A stretch of DNA of 64,000 nt from CAVYXF01 sp963772335 (GTDB lineage Bacteria > Pseudomonadota > Alphaproteobacteria > Rhizobiales > Rhodomicrobiaceae). A program made the position numbers and the translations under genes. Below the pieces are notes generated by a model that saw only the letters and a program-made list of their open reading frames with translations, had not been told where the DNA came from and ran no database searches. Positions 8,852-19,043 of the stretch are shown in pieces. The stretch's first letter is position 1; each line of letters begins with the position of its first letter. The stretch is from positions 62,001 through 126,000 of the forward strand of contig CAVYXF010000004.1 in assembly GCA_963772335.1 (NCBI GenBank), written 5' to 3'.

Positions 8852-9845
8852 TTCCCGACGTCCCACGATCACCGATATCCGCGCCGCCGCCGGGCGTATC
8901 GCGCGCTATGGCGTGAAGACGCCGCTCCTGGAATCGCCATTCCTGAACGAGCGTGCCGGCGCGCGCATCCTTCTCAAAGCCGAAATTCTGCAGCGCACCG
9001 GCAGTTTCAAATTCCGCGGCGCCTATAATCGGATTAGCCAGATCGATCCGGCCGAATTCCCCGGCGGCGTGGTCGCCTGTTCCTCGGGCAACCATGCCCA
9101 GGGCGTCGCCGAGGCGGCACGGCTGTGTGGCCTCGCGGCCGTGATCGTCATGCCGGCTGACGCCCCCGAGATCAAGGTTACCCGGACCCGGCGCTCGGGC
9201 GCGGAGGTGGTGTTCTACGACCGCTATACCGAGGATCGCGACGCGATTGCCCATGCCCTGTCTGAGGAGCGGAGCGCCGCCTATGTGCCCCCGTTCGACG
9301 ACCCGGATGTGATTGCGGGACAGGGTACGGTGGGGCTGGAGATCGCCGAACAGGCGCGCGCTGCGGGCGCCGAACTGGAGGCCGTGCTCACGCCAGCAAG
9401 CGGCGGCGGGCTGGCGGCAGGCATTGCGCTTGCCATGGAAGCTGAGATGCCGGGCCCGCGGGTGCACACCGTTGAGCCGCAAGGCTTTGATGACTATGCG
9501 CGCTCGCTCAGAAGCGGCAGACGCGAGCGCAATGAGGCGGGGCTGACGTCGATCTGCGATGCGCTGCTCGTCGCCGAGCCCGGCGCGCTGACCTTCGCTC
9601 TCAACCGGGATCGGCTAGGGCCTGGCCTCGTCATATCCGACGATGAGGCGAGCGCGGCGGTGGCTTTCGCCTATCACGAATTGAAGCTGGTCGTGGAGCC
9701 GGGGGGCGCTGCGGCCTTGGCGGCCATTCTCTCCGGGCGCTACGCGCTTGCCGGCAAACCGGTCGCTGTGGTGCTGTCCGGCGGTAATATGGACCCGAAC
9801 ATGCTGAATGAGATTTTGACGCGTCAGGCCGCCCTCGCGCCGTAG
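8841..9845 (+). CDS. Threonine/serine dehydratase, PLP-dependent
   Basis: The 334-residue protein is a fold-type II PLP enzyme. GSFKFRGA carries the Schiff-base lysine, SSGNHAQG binds substrate carboxylate, SGGGLAAG holds the PLP phosphate, and SGGNMD lies near the end. There is no C-terminal ACT-type regulatory domain, so it resembles the catabolic or racemase-like serine/threonine dehydratases rather than biosynthetic IlvA. I use ATG at 8841, spaced about seven bases from GCAAGG; ATG at 8835 is too close. It overlaps the glycosyltransferase gene, probably reflecting co-transcription rather than shared function. Confidence 0.85.
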   Translation: MQDNSRRPTITDIRAAAGRIARYGVKTPLLESPFLNERAGARILLKAEILQRTGSFKFRGAYNRISQIDPAEFPGGVVACSSGNHAQGVAEAARLCGLAAVIVMPADAPEIKVTRTRRSGAEVVFYDRYTEDRDAIAHALSEERSAAYVPPFDDPDVIAGQGTVGLEIAEQARAAGAELEAVLTPASGGGLAAGIALAMEAEMPGPRVHTVEPQGFDDYARSLRSGRRERNEAGLTSICDALLVAEPGALTFALNRDRLGPGLVISDDEASAAVAFAYHELKLVVEPGGAAALAAILSGRYALAGKPVAVVLSGGNMDPNMLNEILTRQAALAP

Positions 9846-10583
9846 CTATGCTGGCTTTAGCGGGGTGATGTCGTCCGGCAATTGCGTCCGTTCCGAAAGT
9901 GCCATCGACAGCTCCACCATGACCCCCTCAGGGATGGCAACGCACCCTTCACGGTCATGGTTTGGGAGGACGTGCACGGTTGCCTGGGTCTCGTCTTCCC
10001 CGCCGGCGCTTTGGCTCTCCACCACCGCAAGGATTTCCGCCTCAACCTCGCTGATCAGCGCCGCGAGACGGTGCATCTGCTCGATGGATTGCTCCTGGAT
10101 GCCGCAGGCGCGCAAGATTTCATCGCTCTTCTCTGTGATCTGCCGGGCGACGCCTTGAAACACACCAGCGCCGCGCAGGGCTGCGGCAGCTTTGTCGATC
10201 GCCATCGCTGCCTCGCGAATGGCCTGGGTCGCGGCGAGCGTCGAGCGCGGAATGCTGCCAAAAGAGAAGCGCGGCACCGGCAGTGTGACAGTGTCGCCGT
10301 CGCTCGAAACCATGCGCGCGATATCGCCCCGCGCCTCGCCGAGCGCGTCGGCGACCTTGCCGATCGTTTCGGCCGGTTGCAGCGCCTCGACAACATGCCC
10401 ATTGTCGCGCATTGCGCCTTCGAGGCGGGTGATGGCGTCGAGCAGCATCCGCGTTTCCACCGAACGGTTGCGCTCGAGATAGCAGTTCAGGAACCACCGG
10501 CCGCGCGAGGTCTCCCGGATCGCCCGCTCGATCGCGTCGTAATCGCTCGGCAGCGTGGTGATGTTGGGCGTGCGTGAAGACAT
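9846..10583 (-). CDS. Conserved alphaproteobacterial protein with RGRWFL motif, function unknown
   Basis: I do not recognise a function. The 245-residue protein has a conserved-looking N-terminal motif (RGRWFLNCYLERNR followed by LLDAITRLE) that I associate with a hypothetical family in rhizobial genomes. A helical stretch in the middle (residues about 120-180, including QSIEQMHRL) faintly resembles CheZ-type phosphatase helices and ends in an acidic segment. No signal peptide or membrane segment is visible. It ends directly against the dehydratase gene on the opposite strand. A regulatory or signalling role is only a guess. Confidence 0.7.
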   Translation of the reverse strand: MSSRTPNITTLPSDYDAIERAIRETSRGRWFLNCYLERNRSVETRMLLDAITRLEGAMRDNGHVVEALQPAETIGKVADALGEARGDIARMVSSDGDTVTLPVPRFSFGSIPRSTLAATQAIREAAMAIDKAAAALRGAGVFQGVARQITEKSDEILRACGIQEQSIEQMHRLAALISEVEAEILAVVESQSAGGEDETQATVHVLPNHDREGCVAIPEGVMVELSMALSERTQLPDDITPLKPA

Positions 10584-10668
10584 CGTTATGAAAATTTCAC
10601 TAAGCCTGGGCCGGATGAGGTGCTTCCTCGCGACTATCGGGGCAATACGTTAGCGATTGGTTTAGCAG

Positions 10669-11901
10669 GTGACGGTCTTGCACAAATTCGCGGCGATCCA
10701 GGCGAGCCATGGCCTCGCGATCCGGCTCTCCGTGTTCTACGCGGCGGTGTTCCTGATCGTCGGTACCTACATGGCTTTCCTGCCGCTATGGCTGGCGATG
10801 AAGGGGCTCAGCGCGACGCAGATCGCGCTGGTTTACGCCATGCCCGTGCTGCTGCGGCCAGTCTTCACCACGGTGCTGTCGTTCTTTGCCGACCAGTCCG
10901 GCCGCCATGTCTGGCTGCTCAAGACCCTCGCGCTTGGTGCTCTGCTTTCAGTGGCGATCCTGCCTTTCTCCGACGGCTTTGCGGTGATCTTTGCCGCGTT
11001 CACGCTGTTTGCCTTGTTCTGGACGACGGTGCTCCCACTGACCGATGCAGTTGTGCTGACGGCCGTGCGCAGCGGGACTGTCGATTATGGCCGGACGCGG
11101 CTGTGGGGCTCGCTCAGCTACATCGCCGTTACGCTGGGCGGCGGAGCCGCGGTCGAGCTGTTCGGGCCGCCGGCAGCGCTCTGGCTGTTCATCGGGTCAG
11201 CCGCGAGCGTGCTGCTTTGCGCGCAATGGCTCCCGGATATGGATGCGGTGAACGGGAAGGCCGGCGGGGCGACTTCGGCTGCCCTGCGGCCGATCCGCCT
11301 TTCCGATCTCGTAAGGCTGATCCGCCTGCCAGTGGTATGGCTGTTCCTTGCGGCAAGCAGCATCGTTCAGGCGACCCATGCGGTCTATTATCTGTTCGGC
11401 TCCATCCATTGGATCGGCATCGGTATCTCGCCGACAGTGGTCGGCGCGCTCTGGAGCATCGGCGTCGTCGCCGAGATCGTGCTGTTCGCCTATGCGGCGC
11501 AGATTGCGCGCCGGATCGGTCCGGTGCAGCTGATGCTGATCGGCGCTGTTGCAGCGCTCGTGCGCTGGACGTTCACCAGCTTCGATCCGCCTCTGCCGCT
11601 CCTGTTCGTGCTGCAGCTGCTGCACGCGCTCACCTTCGCCACGACCTATCTCGGCGCCATGCATTTCATGACGCGGGCATTCCCGCCCAATAGCGCAGCG
11701 ACCGCGCAAGGGCTCTACGCATCGTTTTCGGCGGGGGTTGCCATGGGCAGCGCCTATCTCGCCGCCGGGCCGCTCTATCGCGCGTTCGGAGCCGGGGCCT
11801 ATCTCAGCATGGCGCTGCTGAGCGTCATCGCAATCGGCTTCGCGCTTGCGCTTATGCGCCGCTGGGATGGCGGACTCTTGCTATCCCCAGAGCGCGGCTG
11901 A
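10669..11901 (+). CDS. MFS transporter, HcaT-like (phenylpropionate permease family)
   Basis: The 410-residue protein has twelve predicted membrane segments and the N-terminal pattern FYAAVFLIVGTYMAFLPLW, with GLSATQIALVYA after it, as in the HcaT/nucleoside-H+ symporter-like branch of the major facilitator superfamily. These are proton-coupled importers of small organic acids, but the substrate is not shown by sequence. The start is a GTG. Its last 21 bases overlap the 3' end of the convergent epimerase gene. Confidence 0.8.
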   Translation: MTVLHKFAAIQASHGLAIRLSVFYAAVFLIVGTYMAFLPLWLAMKGLSATQIALVYAMPVLLRPVFTTVLSFFADQSGRHVWLLKTLALGALLSVAILPFSDGFAVIFAAFTLFALFWTTVLPLTDAVVLTAVRSGTVDYGRTRLWGSLSYIAVTLGGGAAVELFGPPAALWLFIGSAASVLLCAQWLPDMDAVNGKAGGATSAALRPIRLSDLVRLIRLPVVWLFLAASSIVQATHAVYYLFGSIHWIGIGISPTVVGALWSIGVVAEIVLFAYAAQIARRIGPVQLMLIGAVAALVRWTFTSFDPPLPLLFVLQLLHALTFATTYLGAMHFMTRAFPPNSAATAQGLYASFSAGVAMGSAYLAAGPLYRAFGAGAYLSMALLSVIAIGFALALMRRWDGGLLLSPERG

Positions 11902-12855
11902 CGGCGGGCGGATGAAAGCGCCTGAGTAAGAAAGCCGAGGCGCACGGTCGCGAGCGAGGAGGAGCGGCCCGTCAAGGTCGACCCAGTCGGCATCCTGCGC
12001 CAGGATCAGGGCTGGCGCCATGGCGAGTGATGTCGAGACCATGCAGCCGACCATAATCTTCAGCCCGGCCTCACGCGCCGCATGGGCCATCACGAGCGCC
12101 TCCGTCAGCCCGCCGGCTTTGTCCAGCTTGATGTTCACCGCATCATAGCGTCCCGCAAGGCGGGCAATATCCTCCACTCCGTGGGCGGACTCATCAGCAC
12201 AGACGGGAAGCAGCCTGGGAATGCTCGCCAGGATCGCATCGTCATTGGCGGGCAAAGGTTGTTCGACCACCTCGACGCCCACCGCCGCGCAGACCGCGAG
12301 CCGCTCGGATATGGCACCGGTCGGCCAGCCTTCATTGACGTCGGCGATCAGCCGCGCATCGGGCCGGGCCTCGCGAACCGCATACAGCCGGTCCTCATCG
12401 CCGTCGGCGCCGAGCTTGAGCTTCAGGAGCGGCATATTGCGGATATCGGCCGCTTTGGCGGCCATGGCCTCGGGCGTGTCGAGGCTCAGCGTGTAGGCAG
12501 TCAGCACCGGCTTGAGCGGCGGGACGCCCGCGAGGAAGGCGGCCGAATGATCGCTGCTCTTTGCTTCAAAATCCCAGAGCGCGCAATCGAGCGCATTGCG
12601 TGCCGCGCCCGGCGGCAGAGAGCGTTGTAAATCCTCCCGACTTACCGCATGCGCGGCCCGGATCTGCGCCAGCACGCCCTCCGGCGTCTCGCCATAACGC
12701 GCGTAAGGCACGCATTCGCCACGGCCCATGATCTGGCCGTCGGTCACCTCCGCGACCACGACCACCGCCTCGGTCTTTGCCCCTCGGGCAATCGTAAAAG
12801 CGCCATCGATCGGCCAGCGCTCGATCCGCGCCGTAACCAACAGCCCCGCGACCAT
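11881..12855 (-). CDS. L-Ala-D/L-Glu-type dipeptide epimerase (enolase superfamily)
   Basis: The 324-residue protein has the muconate-lactonizing-enzyme layout. KLKLG at about residue 149 supplies the catalytic K-x-K lysine; metal ligands sit in DVNEGW, VEQPL and ADES; the second catalytic lysine is in NIKLDK, and VGCM follows. This pattern marks dipeptide epimerases that convert L-Ala-D-Glu from recycled peptidoglycan. The gene faces the MFS carrier tail to tail, so a joint role is not implied by an operon. Confidence 0.85.
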   Translation of the reverse strand: MVAGLLVTARIERWPIDGAFTIARGAKTEAVVVVAEVTDGQIMGRGECVPYARYGETPEGVLAQIRAAHAVSREDLQRSLPPGAARNALDCALWDFEAKSSDHSAAFLAGVPPLKPVLTAYTLSLDTPEAMAAKAADIRNMPLLKLKLGADGDEDRLYAVREARPDARLIADVNEGWPTGAISERLAVCAAVGVEVVEQPLPANDDAILASIPRLLPVCADESAHGVEDIARLAGRYDAVNIKLDKAGGLTEALVMAHAAREAGLKIMVGCMVSTSLAMAPALILAQDADWVDLDGPLLLARDRAPRLSYSGAFIRPPSAALWG

Positions 12856-12950
12856 TTCCTCCCCTCGCGTGCTCCCAAGCCCTAGACCTGCCCTAGTTTT
12901 ATGAGCAATCTCGCGGGCAGCAATTCATTTTACCATAAGCTGGCGCGCAG

Positions 12951-14126
12951 ATGTTCGATATTGCCGAAACGCATGCCGAAGGCGCACGCGCCCAGCCGCG
13001 CCTGGATATCGAGGCCGTGCCCGGCGGGCTGCGCTTGATCGCTGCCGGTCCATGGACCGTGCAAAGCTTCGCCACTCTCCATGCCGCCATTGCCGGTTTG
13101 TCCCTGCCAAAAAACGCGCCGCGCCCGGCTGCCGCCCAGATCGATCTTGGCGGGCTGAGCGAGCTCGATACCGCCGGTGCCTGGCTGCTCAACCATCTGC
13201 GTCAGCATCTCCTGTCGATGGGCATGCGAACATCGGTTGCCGGTGGCAGCGAGGCGCAACTCAGTCTCCTCAATGTCGTTGAAACCAGTACTGTCGGCGC
13301 ACGCCCGGCCAAACCGGCGGGTACGTCCATTACACCCCTCTTCGGCGACGCTATCAATGCAGTTTACCGGGCGGTCGAGGACGCAATTGGACTGACCGCC
13401 TTTCTCGGCATGGTGACCGGAGCCGCCGTACGCGCGGCGCTCAGGCCCTGGCGGTTCCGCTGGATTTCCTTCATTCATCACGTCGAGCACACGGGGCTTC
13501 GCGCGGTGCCGATCATCTCGCTGATCTGCATCCTGATCGGCGGGGTCATCACGCAGCAGGGCATAGTCCAGCTGCAATATTTCGGCGCCGAGCCGCTCGC
13601 CGTCGATATGGTCGGAATGCTCGCGCTGCGTGAGGTCGGCATCCTCCTCACCGCCATTATGGTCGCTGGCCGCTCGGCCTCGGCGTTCACGGCCGAGATC
13701 GGCACCATGAAGACCCGGGAGGAGATCGACGCCATGCGCACGCTCGGCATCGATCCGATCGAGACTCTGGTGCTGCCGCGGCTTGCCGCGCTGATCATCA
13801 CCCTGCCGATCCTTGCCTTCATCGGTGACATCATGTGCCTCGCCGGCGGCGCCGTGATGGCGTTCGCCTATCTCGACATCTCGCTCGCCGCCTATATCGA
13901 GCGGCTGCATGACGCCATCAGTCTGCGGCATTTCCTCGTCGGCCTGATCAAGGCGCCGCTTGCCGCCGTCATCATCGGCCTTGTCGGCTGTCTTGAGGGC
14001 ATGAAGGTGCAGGGAAGCGCGGAGTCGCTTGGCGTTCATGTCACCAGCGCGGTGGTGAAGGCGATCTTTCTGGTCATCATTTTCGACGCGCTGTTTGCGA
14101 TGTTTCTGTCGGCGAGCGGGTTCTGA
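12951..14126 (+). CDS. mlaE: MlaE-type lipid ABC permease with N-terminal STAS domain
   Basis: The first ~115 residues form a STAS-like domain (ending near LDTAGAWLLNHL), in the place of the separate MlaB protein of E. coli. The remaining part is a MlaE permease with five or so membrane segments and the conserved stretch MVAGRSASAFTAEIGTM followed by EEIDAMRTLGIDP, the coupling helix to the ATPase. It opens an operon with the ATPase, MCE protein and lipoprotein. The complex shuttles phospholipids between inner and outer membranes. Confidence 0.9.
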   Translation: MFDIAETHAEGARAQPRLDIEAVPGGLRLIAAGPWTVQSFATLHAAIAGLSLPKNAPRPAAAQIDLGGLSELDTAGAWLLNHLRQHLLSMGMRTSVAGGSEAQLSLLNVVETSTVGARPAKPAGTSITPLFGDAINAVYRAVEDAIGLTAFLGMVTGAAVRAALRPWRFRWISFIHHVEHTGLRAVPIISLICILIGGVITQQGIVQLQYFGAEPLAVDMVGMLALREVGILLTAIMVAGRSASAFTAEIGTMKTREEIDAMRTLGIDPIETLVLPRLAALIITLPILAFIGDIMCLAGGAVMAFAYLDISLAAYIERLHDAISLRHFLVGLIKAPLAAVIIGLVGCLEGMKVQGSAESLGVHVTSAVVKAIFLVIIFDALFAMFLSASGF

Positions 14127-14130
14127 CGCC

Positions 14131-14907
14131 ATGAGCAATTCGCGGTCAGCCGATCCCGTTATCCGCGTCAGGGGCCTTTCCAAGCGGTTTCGCACGCAGA
14201 TCATTCTCGACGGCCTCGATCTTGATGTCGAACGCGGCGAAGTGCTTGGCGTTGCCGGCGCCTCCGGGACCGGCAAGTCGGTGCTGCTGCGCTGCATTAC
14301 CGGACTGGTGCCTGCCGACAGCGGCAATGTCGCCATGTTTGGACGCGATATGGCTGATCTCGACTGGCGCGGCCGTGCTGCTCTCGAGAGCCGCTGGGGC
14401 GTGCTGTTCCAGGATGGTGCGCTGTTCTCATCGCTCACCGTCCTGCAGAACATCCAGGTGCCGATGCGCGAGCAGCTGAAGCTGCCGAAATCCGCTATGG
14501 ATGAGCTGGCCTATCTCAAGCTCGCCATGGTCGGCCTTGACCCGGACGCCGCGCATAAATACCCGTCCGAGCTGTCCGGCGGCATGCGCAAGCGTGCCGG
14601 CCTTGCACGGGCCCTCGCGCTCGACCCGGAAATCGTGTTTCTGGATGAGCCGACTTCGGGCCTCGACCCGGTCGGCGCCGCCGCCTTCGACCTGCTAATC
14701 CGGCAACTGCAGGAAACGCTTGGGCTGACCGTCTATATGGTCACCCACGACCTCGACAGTATTTTCACCATCTGCGACCGCGTTGCGGTGCTCGCCGATC
14801 ACAGGGTTGTGCGAACCGGAAGCCCATCGGAACTTGTAAGGCATCCCGGGCATCCTTGGGTTCAGGACTATTTCTGCGGCGAGCGGGCACGCGCCGCTTA
14901 CAGGTAG
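14131..14907 (+). CDS. mlaF: MlaF-type ATP-binding protein
   Basis: I start at ATG 14131, four bases after the permease stop, giving 258 residues. Walker A is GASGTGKS, the signature is LSGGMRKRAG and Walker B is IVFLDEPTS; the signature with MRKR is characteristic of the Mla/Ttg2A group. The H-loop His is in MVTHDLD. It energises the STAS-MlaE permease encoded just upstream. Confidence 0.92.
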   Translation: MSNSRSADPVIRVRGLSKRFRTQIILDGLDLDVERGEVLGVAGASGTGKSVLLRCITGLVPADSGNVAMFGRDMADLDWRGRAALESRWGVLFQDGALFSSLTVLQNIQVPMREQLKLPKSAMDELAYLKLAMVGLDPDAAHKYPSELSGGMRKRAGLARALALDPEIVFLDEPTSGLDPVGAAAFDLLIRQLQETLGLTVYMVTHDLDSIFTICDRVAVLADHRVVRTGSPSELVRHPGHPWVQDYFCGERARAAYR

Positions 14908-14913
14908 AGGGGC

Positions 14914-15855
14914 ATGGAGACCAAAGCGAACCATCTTGTCATCGGCGGCTTCGTGCTCCTCATGGTAGGCGCGGCGTTCGCCTTCATCTATTGGATCGAG
15001 AACTTCATGAATGGCGGCTCCGCCCGCTACTACAACGTCGAGTTCAACGGGTCCGTGCAGGGGCTCGCCGAGGCCGGAAGCGTACTGTTCAACGGTCTTC
15101 GCGTCGGCTCGGTGAAGTCGCTGGCGATCATGCCGGAGGACACGCGCAAGGTGCGGGCGGTGATCGCGATCGGTGAGGATACGCCGGTGCGCGAGAATTC
15201 GCGGGCGCGCATTTCTCAGCAGGGCCTCGCCGGGTGGGTGGCGCTCGAGATCACGCCCGGCACGCCGGACTCGCCTCTGCTTCAGGCGAAAACCGGCGAG
15301 GAATATCCGGTCATCCTGGCCGATATCGGCGGCGGTGGCGGCTCTCTCATGAGCGCAGTGCCCGAGGCGCTCGGCAATGCCAATGCGCTGTTCCTCCGCC
15401 TCAATGAGCTGGTCGCCAACAACGAAGATCTGGTCCATCGCACCGCGAAGAATGTGGAGTCCTTCACCACCATGCTCGATGGCAACAAGGAGGACATCTC
15501 CCAGGTCATCAAGGACGTGCGTAACCTCTCCGGCCGCTTCAACGCCATTGCCGACAAGCTCGAGGCCGCGGTCGATCAGGTCACGACCGGTGATGATTCC
15601 GTTGTGTCGCAAGCGCAACAGGCCGTGGTTTCTTTTCGCAAGCTTTCGGAGAAGCTGGACAAGACAGTCGGCGATCAGGCCGATAGCATTACACAGCAGG
15701 CAAGACGATCGTTACGCGAATTTGAGAATTTCATGCGAGACGGCAGACGAATGGCCGAAAGTCTCGACCGCGTGCTCCAGAAGGTCGAGAACAATCCCTC
15801 AAGCCTCATCTTTGGTGGATCGAGCGTACCGGAATACAAGCCGGGCCAACAATGA
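14914..15855 (+). CDS. mlaD: MlaD-type MCE-domain lipid-binding protein
   Basis: The 313-residue protein has one N-terminal membrane anchor (VIGGFVLLMVGAAFAFIYW), a single MCE domain at about residues 38-120 (VQGLAEAGSVLFNGLRVG) and a long alpha-helical tail rich in Glu, Lys and Gln. Family members form hexameric rings in the periplasm through which lipids pass. The long helical tail is usual in alphaproteobacterial versions. It starts six bases after the ATPase gene. Confidence 0.9.
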   Translation: METKANHLVIGGFVLLMVGAAFAFIYWIENFMNGGSARYYNVEFNGSVQGLAEAGSVLFNGLRVGSVKSLAIMPEDTRKVRAVIAIGEDTPVRENSRARISQQGLAGWVALEITPGTPDSPLLQAKTGEEYPVILADIGGGGGSLMSAVPEALGNANALFLRLNELVANNEDLVHRTAKNVESFTTMLDGNKEDISQVIKDVRNLSGRFNAIADKLEAAVDQVTTGDDSVVSQAQQAVVSFRKLSEKLDKTVGDQADSITQQARRSLREFENFMRDGRRMAESLDRVLQKVENNPSSLIFGGSSVPEYKPGQQ

Positions 15856-15924
15856 GTTGGCGATGATTAGGTGCCATGCTAGGTCTAGCCTCGGGTGATT
15901 CAGGGATGAACGGCAGACGGGGCA

Positions 15925-16545
15925 ATGCGCGTTCGGTCGCTTACAAGTTCGGTCTTGGTATGTTTGTGGCTGGGGGGGTGTGCATTCGCCAACCTCGGTG
16001 GCAGCGGCGCTGCACCCACGACCTATAACATTCTGCCGCCGAAGGGCATCAGCGTGCCTTCATCGCGCCTCGCCGCGCAGGTCACGGTCAGCGCGCCTTC
16101 CTCAATCCGTGCGCTCGACACCGACCGCATCCTGGTGTCCGCGTCAGGCGGCCGCATCTCCTATTTCGCTGATGCCGCCTGGAGCGACCGGCTGCCGCGC
16201 CTTGTGCATTCGCGCCTCGTCGAGGCACTACAGGATTCGGGGGCGTTCCGCGCCGTGCTGACCAGCCAGGACCGCGTTGACGGCGAATATACCATCGGTA
16301 CGGAAATCCGCTCCTTCCAGATCGATGTCGATCATGATAGTACCGCCGCTGATGTGACCATCTTTGCCAAAGTGGTCGACGAGCGGCGCGGACGGGTCAT
16401 CGCCACGCGTGAATTCTCCGCACGCATTCCGGCGAGCAAGGATGATACGGCGGCGGGAGTCGCCGCGCTTCAGGACGGCTTCAATCAGGTGACCAGCGAA
16501 CTCGTGCGCTGGGCGGCATCGCCGCGTAACGGCTCCAATGCTTGA
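15925..16545 (+). CDS. ABC-transport auxiliary lipoprotein (PqiC/ABC_trans_aux-like)
   Basis: The N-terminus is a lipoprotein signal with lipobox LGGC (Cys at about residue 19). The mature part has the pattern of the ABC-type transport auxiliary family (TYNILPP early; DRILVSASGGRISYFADAAW in the middle). These lipoproteins sit in the outer membrane as partners of MCE systems. The gene follows the MCE gene by about 70 bases on the same strand, so it is the likely fourth subunit of this lipid transporter. Confidence 0.85.
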   Translation: MRVRSLTSSVLVCLWLGGCAFANLGGSGAAPTTYNILPPKGISVPSSRLAAQVTVSAPSSIRALDTDRILVSASGGRISYFADAAWSDRLPRLVHSRLVEALQDSGAFRAVLTSQDRVDGEYTIGTEIRSFQIDVDHDSTAADVTIFAKVVDERRGRVIATREFSARIPASKDDTAAGVAALQDGFNQVTSELVRWAASPRNGSNA

Positions 16546-16586
16546 GAGCCCACGCCAAGCTGTAGCTTCCAGTGGGAGAGCTAGCC

Positions 16587-16826
16587 ATGACAACCTCCGA
16601 GATCGCACAGCTCAGCCCCTATCTGGTCGAGCTTGAGGAGGGGCGTACCTACGCATGGTGCCGCTGTGGGCGGTCCTCGCGCCAGCCTTTTTGCGATGGC
16701 TCGCATAAGGGGAGTGGTATTGAACCGCTCTATTTTACCGCGCAGAGCACAGGAGCGGTGAATTTGTGCGGCTGCAAGCAGACCTGCGACGAACCCTACT
16801 GCGACGGATCTCACAACATGCTTTAG
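16587..16826 (+). CDS. Tandem CDGSH iron-sulfur domain protein
   Basis: The 79-residue protein carries two CDGSH motifs, CRCGRSSRQPFCDGSH and CGCKQTCDEPYCDGSH, each giving the three Cys and one His that hold a redox-active, labile 2Fe-2S cluster. Two domains in one short chain is the bacterial class of the NEET family. The start at 16587 is preceded by GGGAGAGC; an upstream in-frame start at 16572 exists. A terminator follows at about 16907. It sits after the lipid-transport operon, which may be accidental. Confidence 0.85.
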   Translation: MTTSEIAQLSPYLVELEEGRTYAWCRCGRSSRQPFCDGSHKGSGIEPLYFTAQSTGAVNLCGCKQTCDEPYCDGSHNML

Positions 16827-16906
16827 CCCGTTAGCGGCGCCGCAAAGAGCCGCCGCCGCATGGGCTTATCGGCTTTTTCCACAACTTCATCACCTTTAAG
16901 CTACCA

Positions 16907-16933
16907 AGCGCGGCAACTCTGACCGCGCTTTTT
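16907..16933 (+). terminator. Rho-independent terminator after the CDGSH gene
   Basis: A perfect 7-bp stem (AGCGCGG / CCGCGCT) with a nine-base loop is followed directly by TTTTT on the plus strand. Confidence 0.75.
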
Positions 16934-17103
16934 CGTTTACCTTCTCGAATAGGAGACATTGTATCTGCTGTGAAATCTGTGGAAAAATCATGCCAACCCG
17001 TGTCACCGAAGCTATTGTCAAGCAATATTTTTTAACGCGTCATAGTTTCGACATACCGGAGGGACATAAATGCCACAGATGACGATCACATTGAGGGACA
17101 TCG

Positions 17104-17292
17104 ATGGCTGAGTACGAGGCGATCCTGAAGTTTTTGGCGTCGAACCCGCCTCACCTTGCCCTCGAAAAGACGTTTCATGCCTCGCTGTTGGAGGCACTCG
17201 CAAAAAAATTACGCGAGGAAGCAAACATCGAGAAGTCGCAGGCCTTGAAAAAGGCACAGGGTGCATTAACTATACTGGGTAAGTACCACTAA
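17104..17292 (+). CDS. Small protein of unknown function
   Basis: The 62-residue product is a plausible small cytosolic protein with helices and a basic centre (EALAKKLREEANIEKSQALKK). GAGGGACA about six bases before the ATG makes a good ribosome binding site, which is the main support for a real gene. No family is recognised. It stands alone after a terminator and before a 450-base non-coding stretch. Confidence 0.5.
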   Translation: MAEYEAILKFLASNPPHLALEKTFHASLLEALAKKLREEANIEKSQALKKAQGALTILGKYH

Positions 17293-17399
17293 TAGCGTGA
17301 TTTTTTTAATATTGCTTCGGAGCGTATGAAGATTAGTTCATAATTATCGTGTTTAGTAAGCGTGGCGTGCGTTGCGTCCTGTTGCGTAAGGTGTACCCG

Positions 17400-17740
17400 A
17401 ACCAACCCTAGGGATGCTGGAAGCAGTGATTGTCGTGCGTCACCAAAGAACCGTCGTCGATGAAGACGTTCTTTGAGCTGCCGAGAGCGGCCCTGGGTCT
17501 CGGCAGACGGAGCTTGGCTCCGTCTGCTGGTTCGAACGTAAGGTGTCCGCGTTTGTATCTGTTGCGTGTGTGAGTTTGCGTTTGTGTGCGTTGTAGCGTT
17601 CGCGTTCGAAGTTGCGTAGCGCCGACCGAGTTTCCCCCGAGAGAGGCGGGTCGCCTTGCCCCCCCAAACCCCGTGGCTCGCCCTCTCACCCCCTACCCTG
17701 CAACCTTGAAAGCCGCTTCCCGCAAAGCGGCTTTTTTCTT
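17400..17740 (+). ncRNA. Candidate structured RNA ending in a strong terminator
   Basis: Between the small ORF and purA, about 450 bases have no convincing gene but hold several stems. CTGCCGAGA at 17478-17486 pairs perfectly with 17498-17506. CAGACGGAG at 17504-17512 pairs perfectly with 17518-17526, sharing three bases with the first stem. TTCGAACG near 17531 can pair with CGTTCGAA near 17605. An AT-rich stretch at 17298-17360 could be its promoter, and a strong plus-strand terminator closes it. No known RNA family (tmRNA, RNase P, 6S, SRP) was matched. It could also be the 3' UTR of the small ORF. Confidence 0.35.
17709..17740 (+). terminator. Strong rho-independent terminator
   Basis: A 10-bp perfect stem (AAAGCCGCTT / AAGCGGCTTT) with a short loop runs into TTTTTT on the plus strand. 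It ends just before the convergent purA gene, whose own transcript comes from the other strand. Confidence 0.85.
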
Positions 17741-17750
17741 TTCCGGCAGC

Positions 17751-19043
<1,293 letters not shown>

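Noticed and set aside
12930..14453. 507-codon minus-strand open frame antisense to the Mla permease and ATPase genes
   Set aside because: Arg/Asp/Glu-rich low-complexity product with no domain, directly opposite well-recognised genes; a GC-rich shadow.
17527..17545. GGTTCGAA resembling a tRNA T-arm
   Set aside because: No acceptor stem, anticodon arm or CCA end can be built around it.
17408..17689. 93-codon minus-strand open frame before purA
   Set aside because: Its codons coincide with the strong stems; biased composition and no ribosome binding site. Kept as candidate RNA instead.
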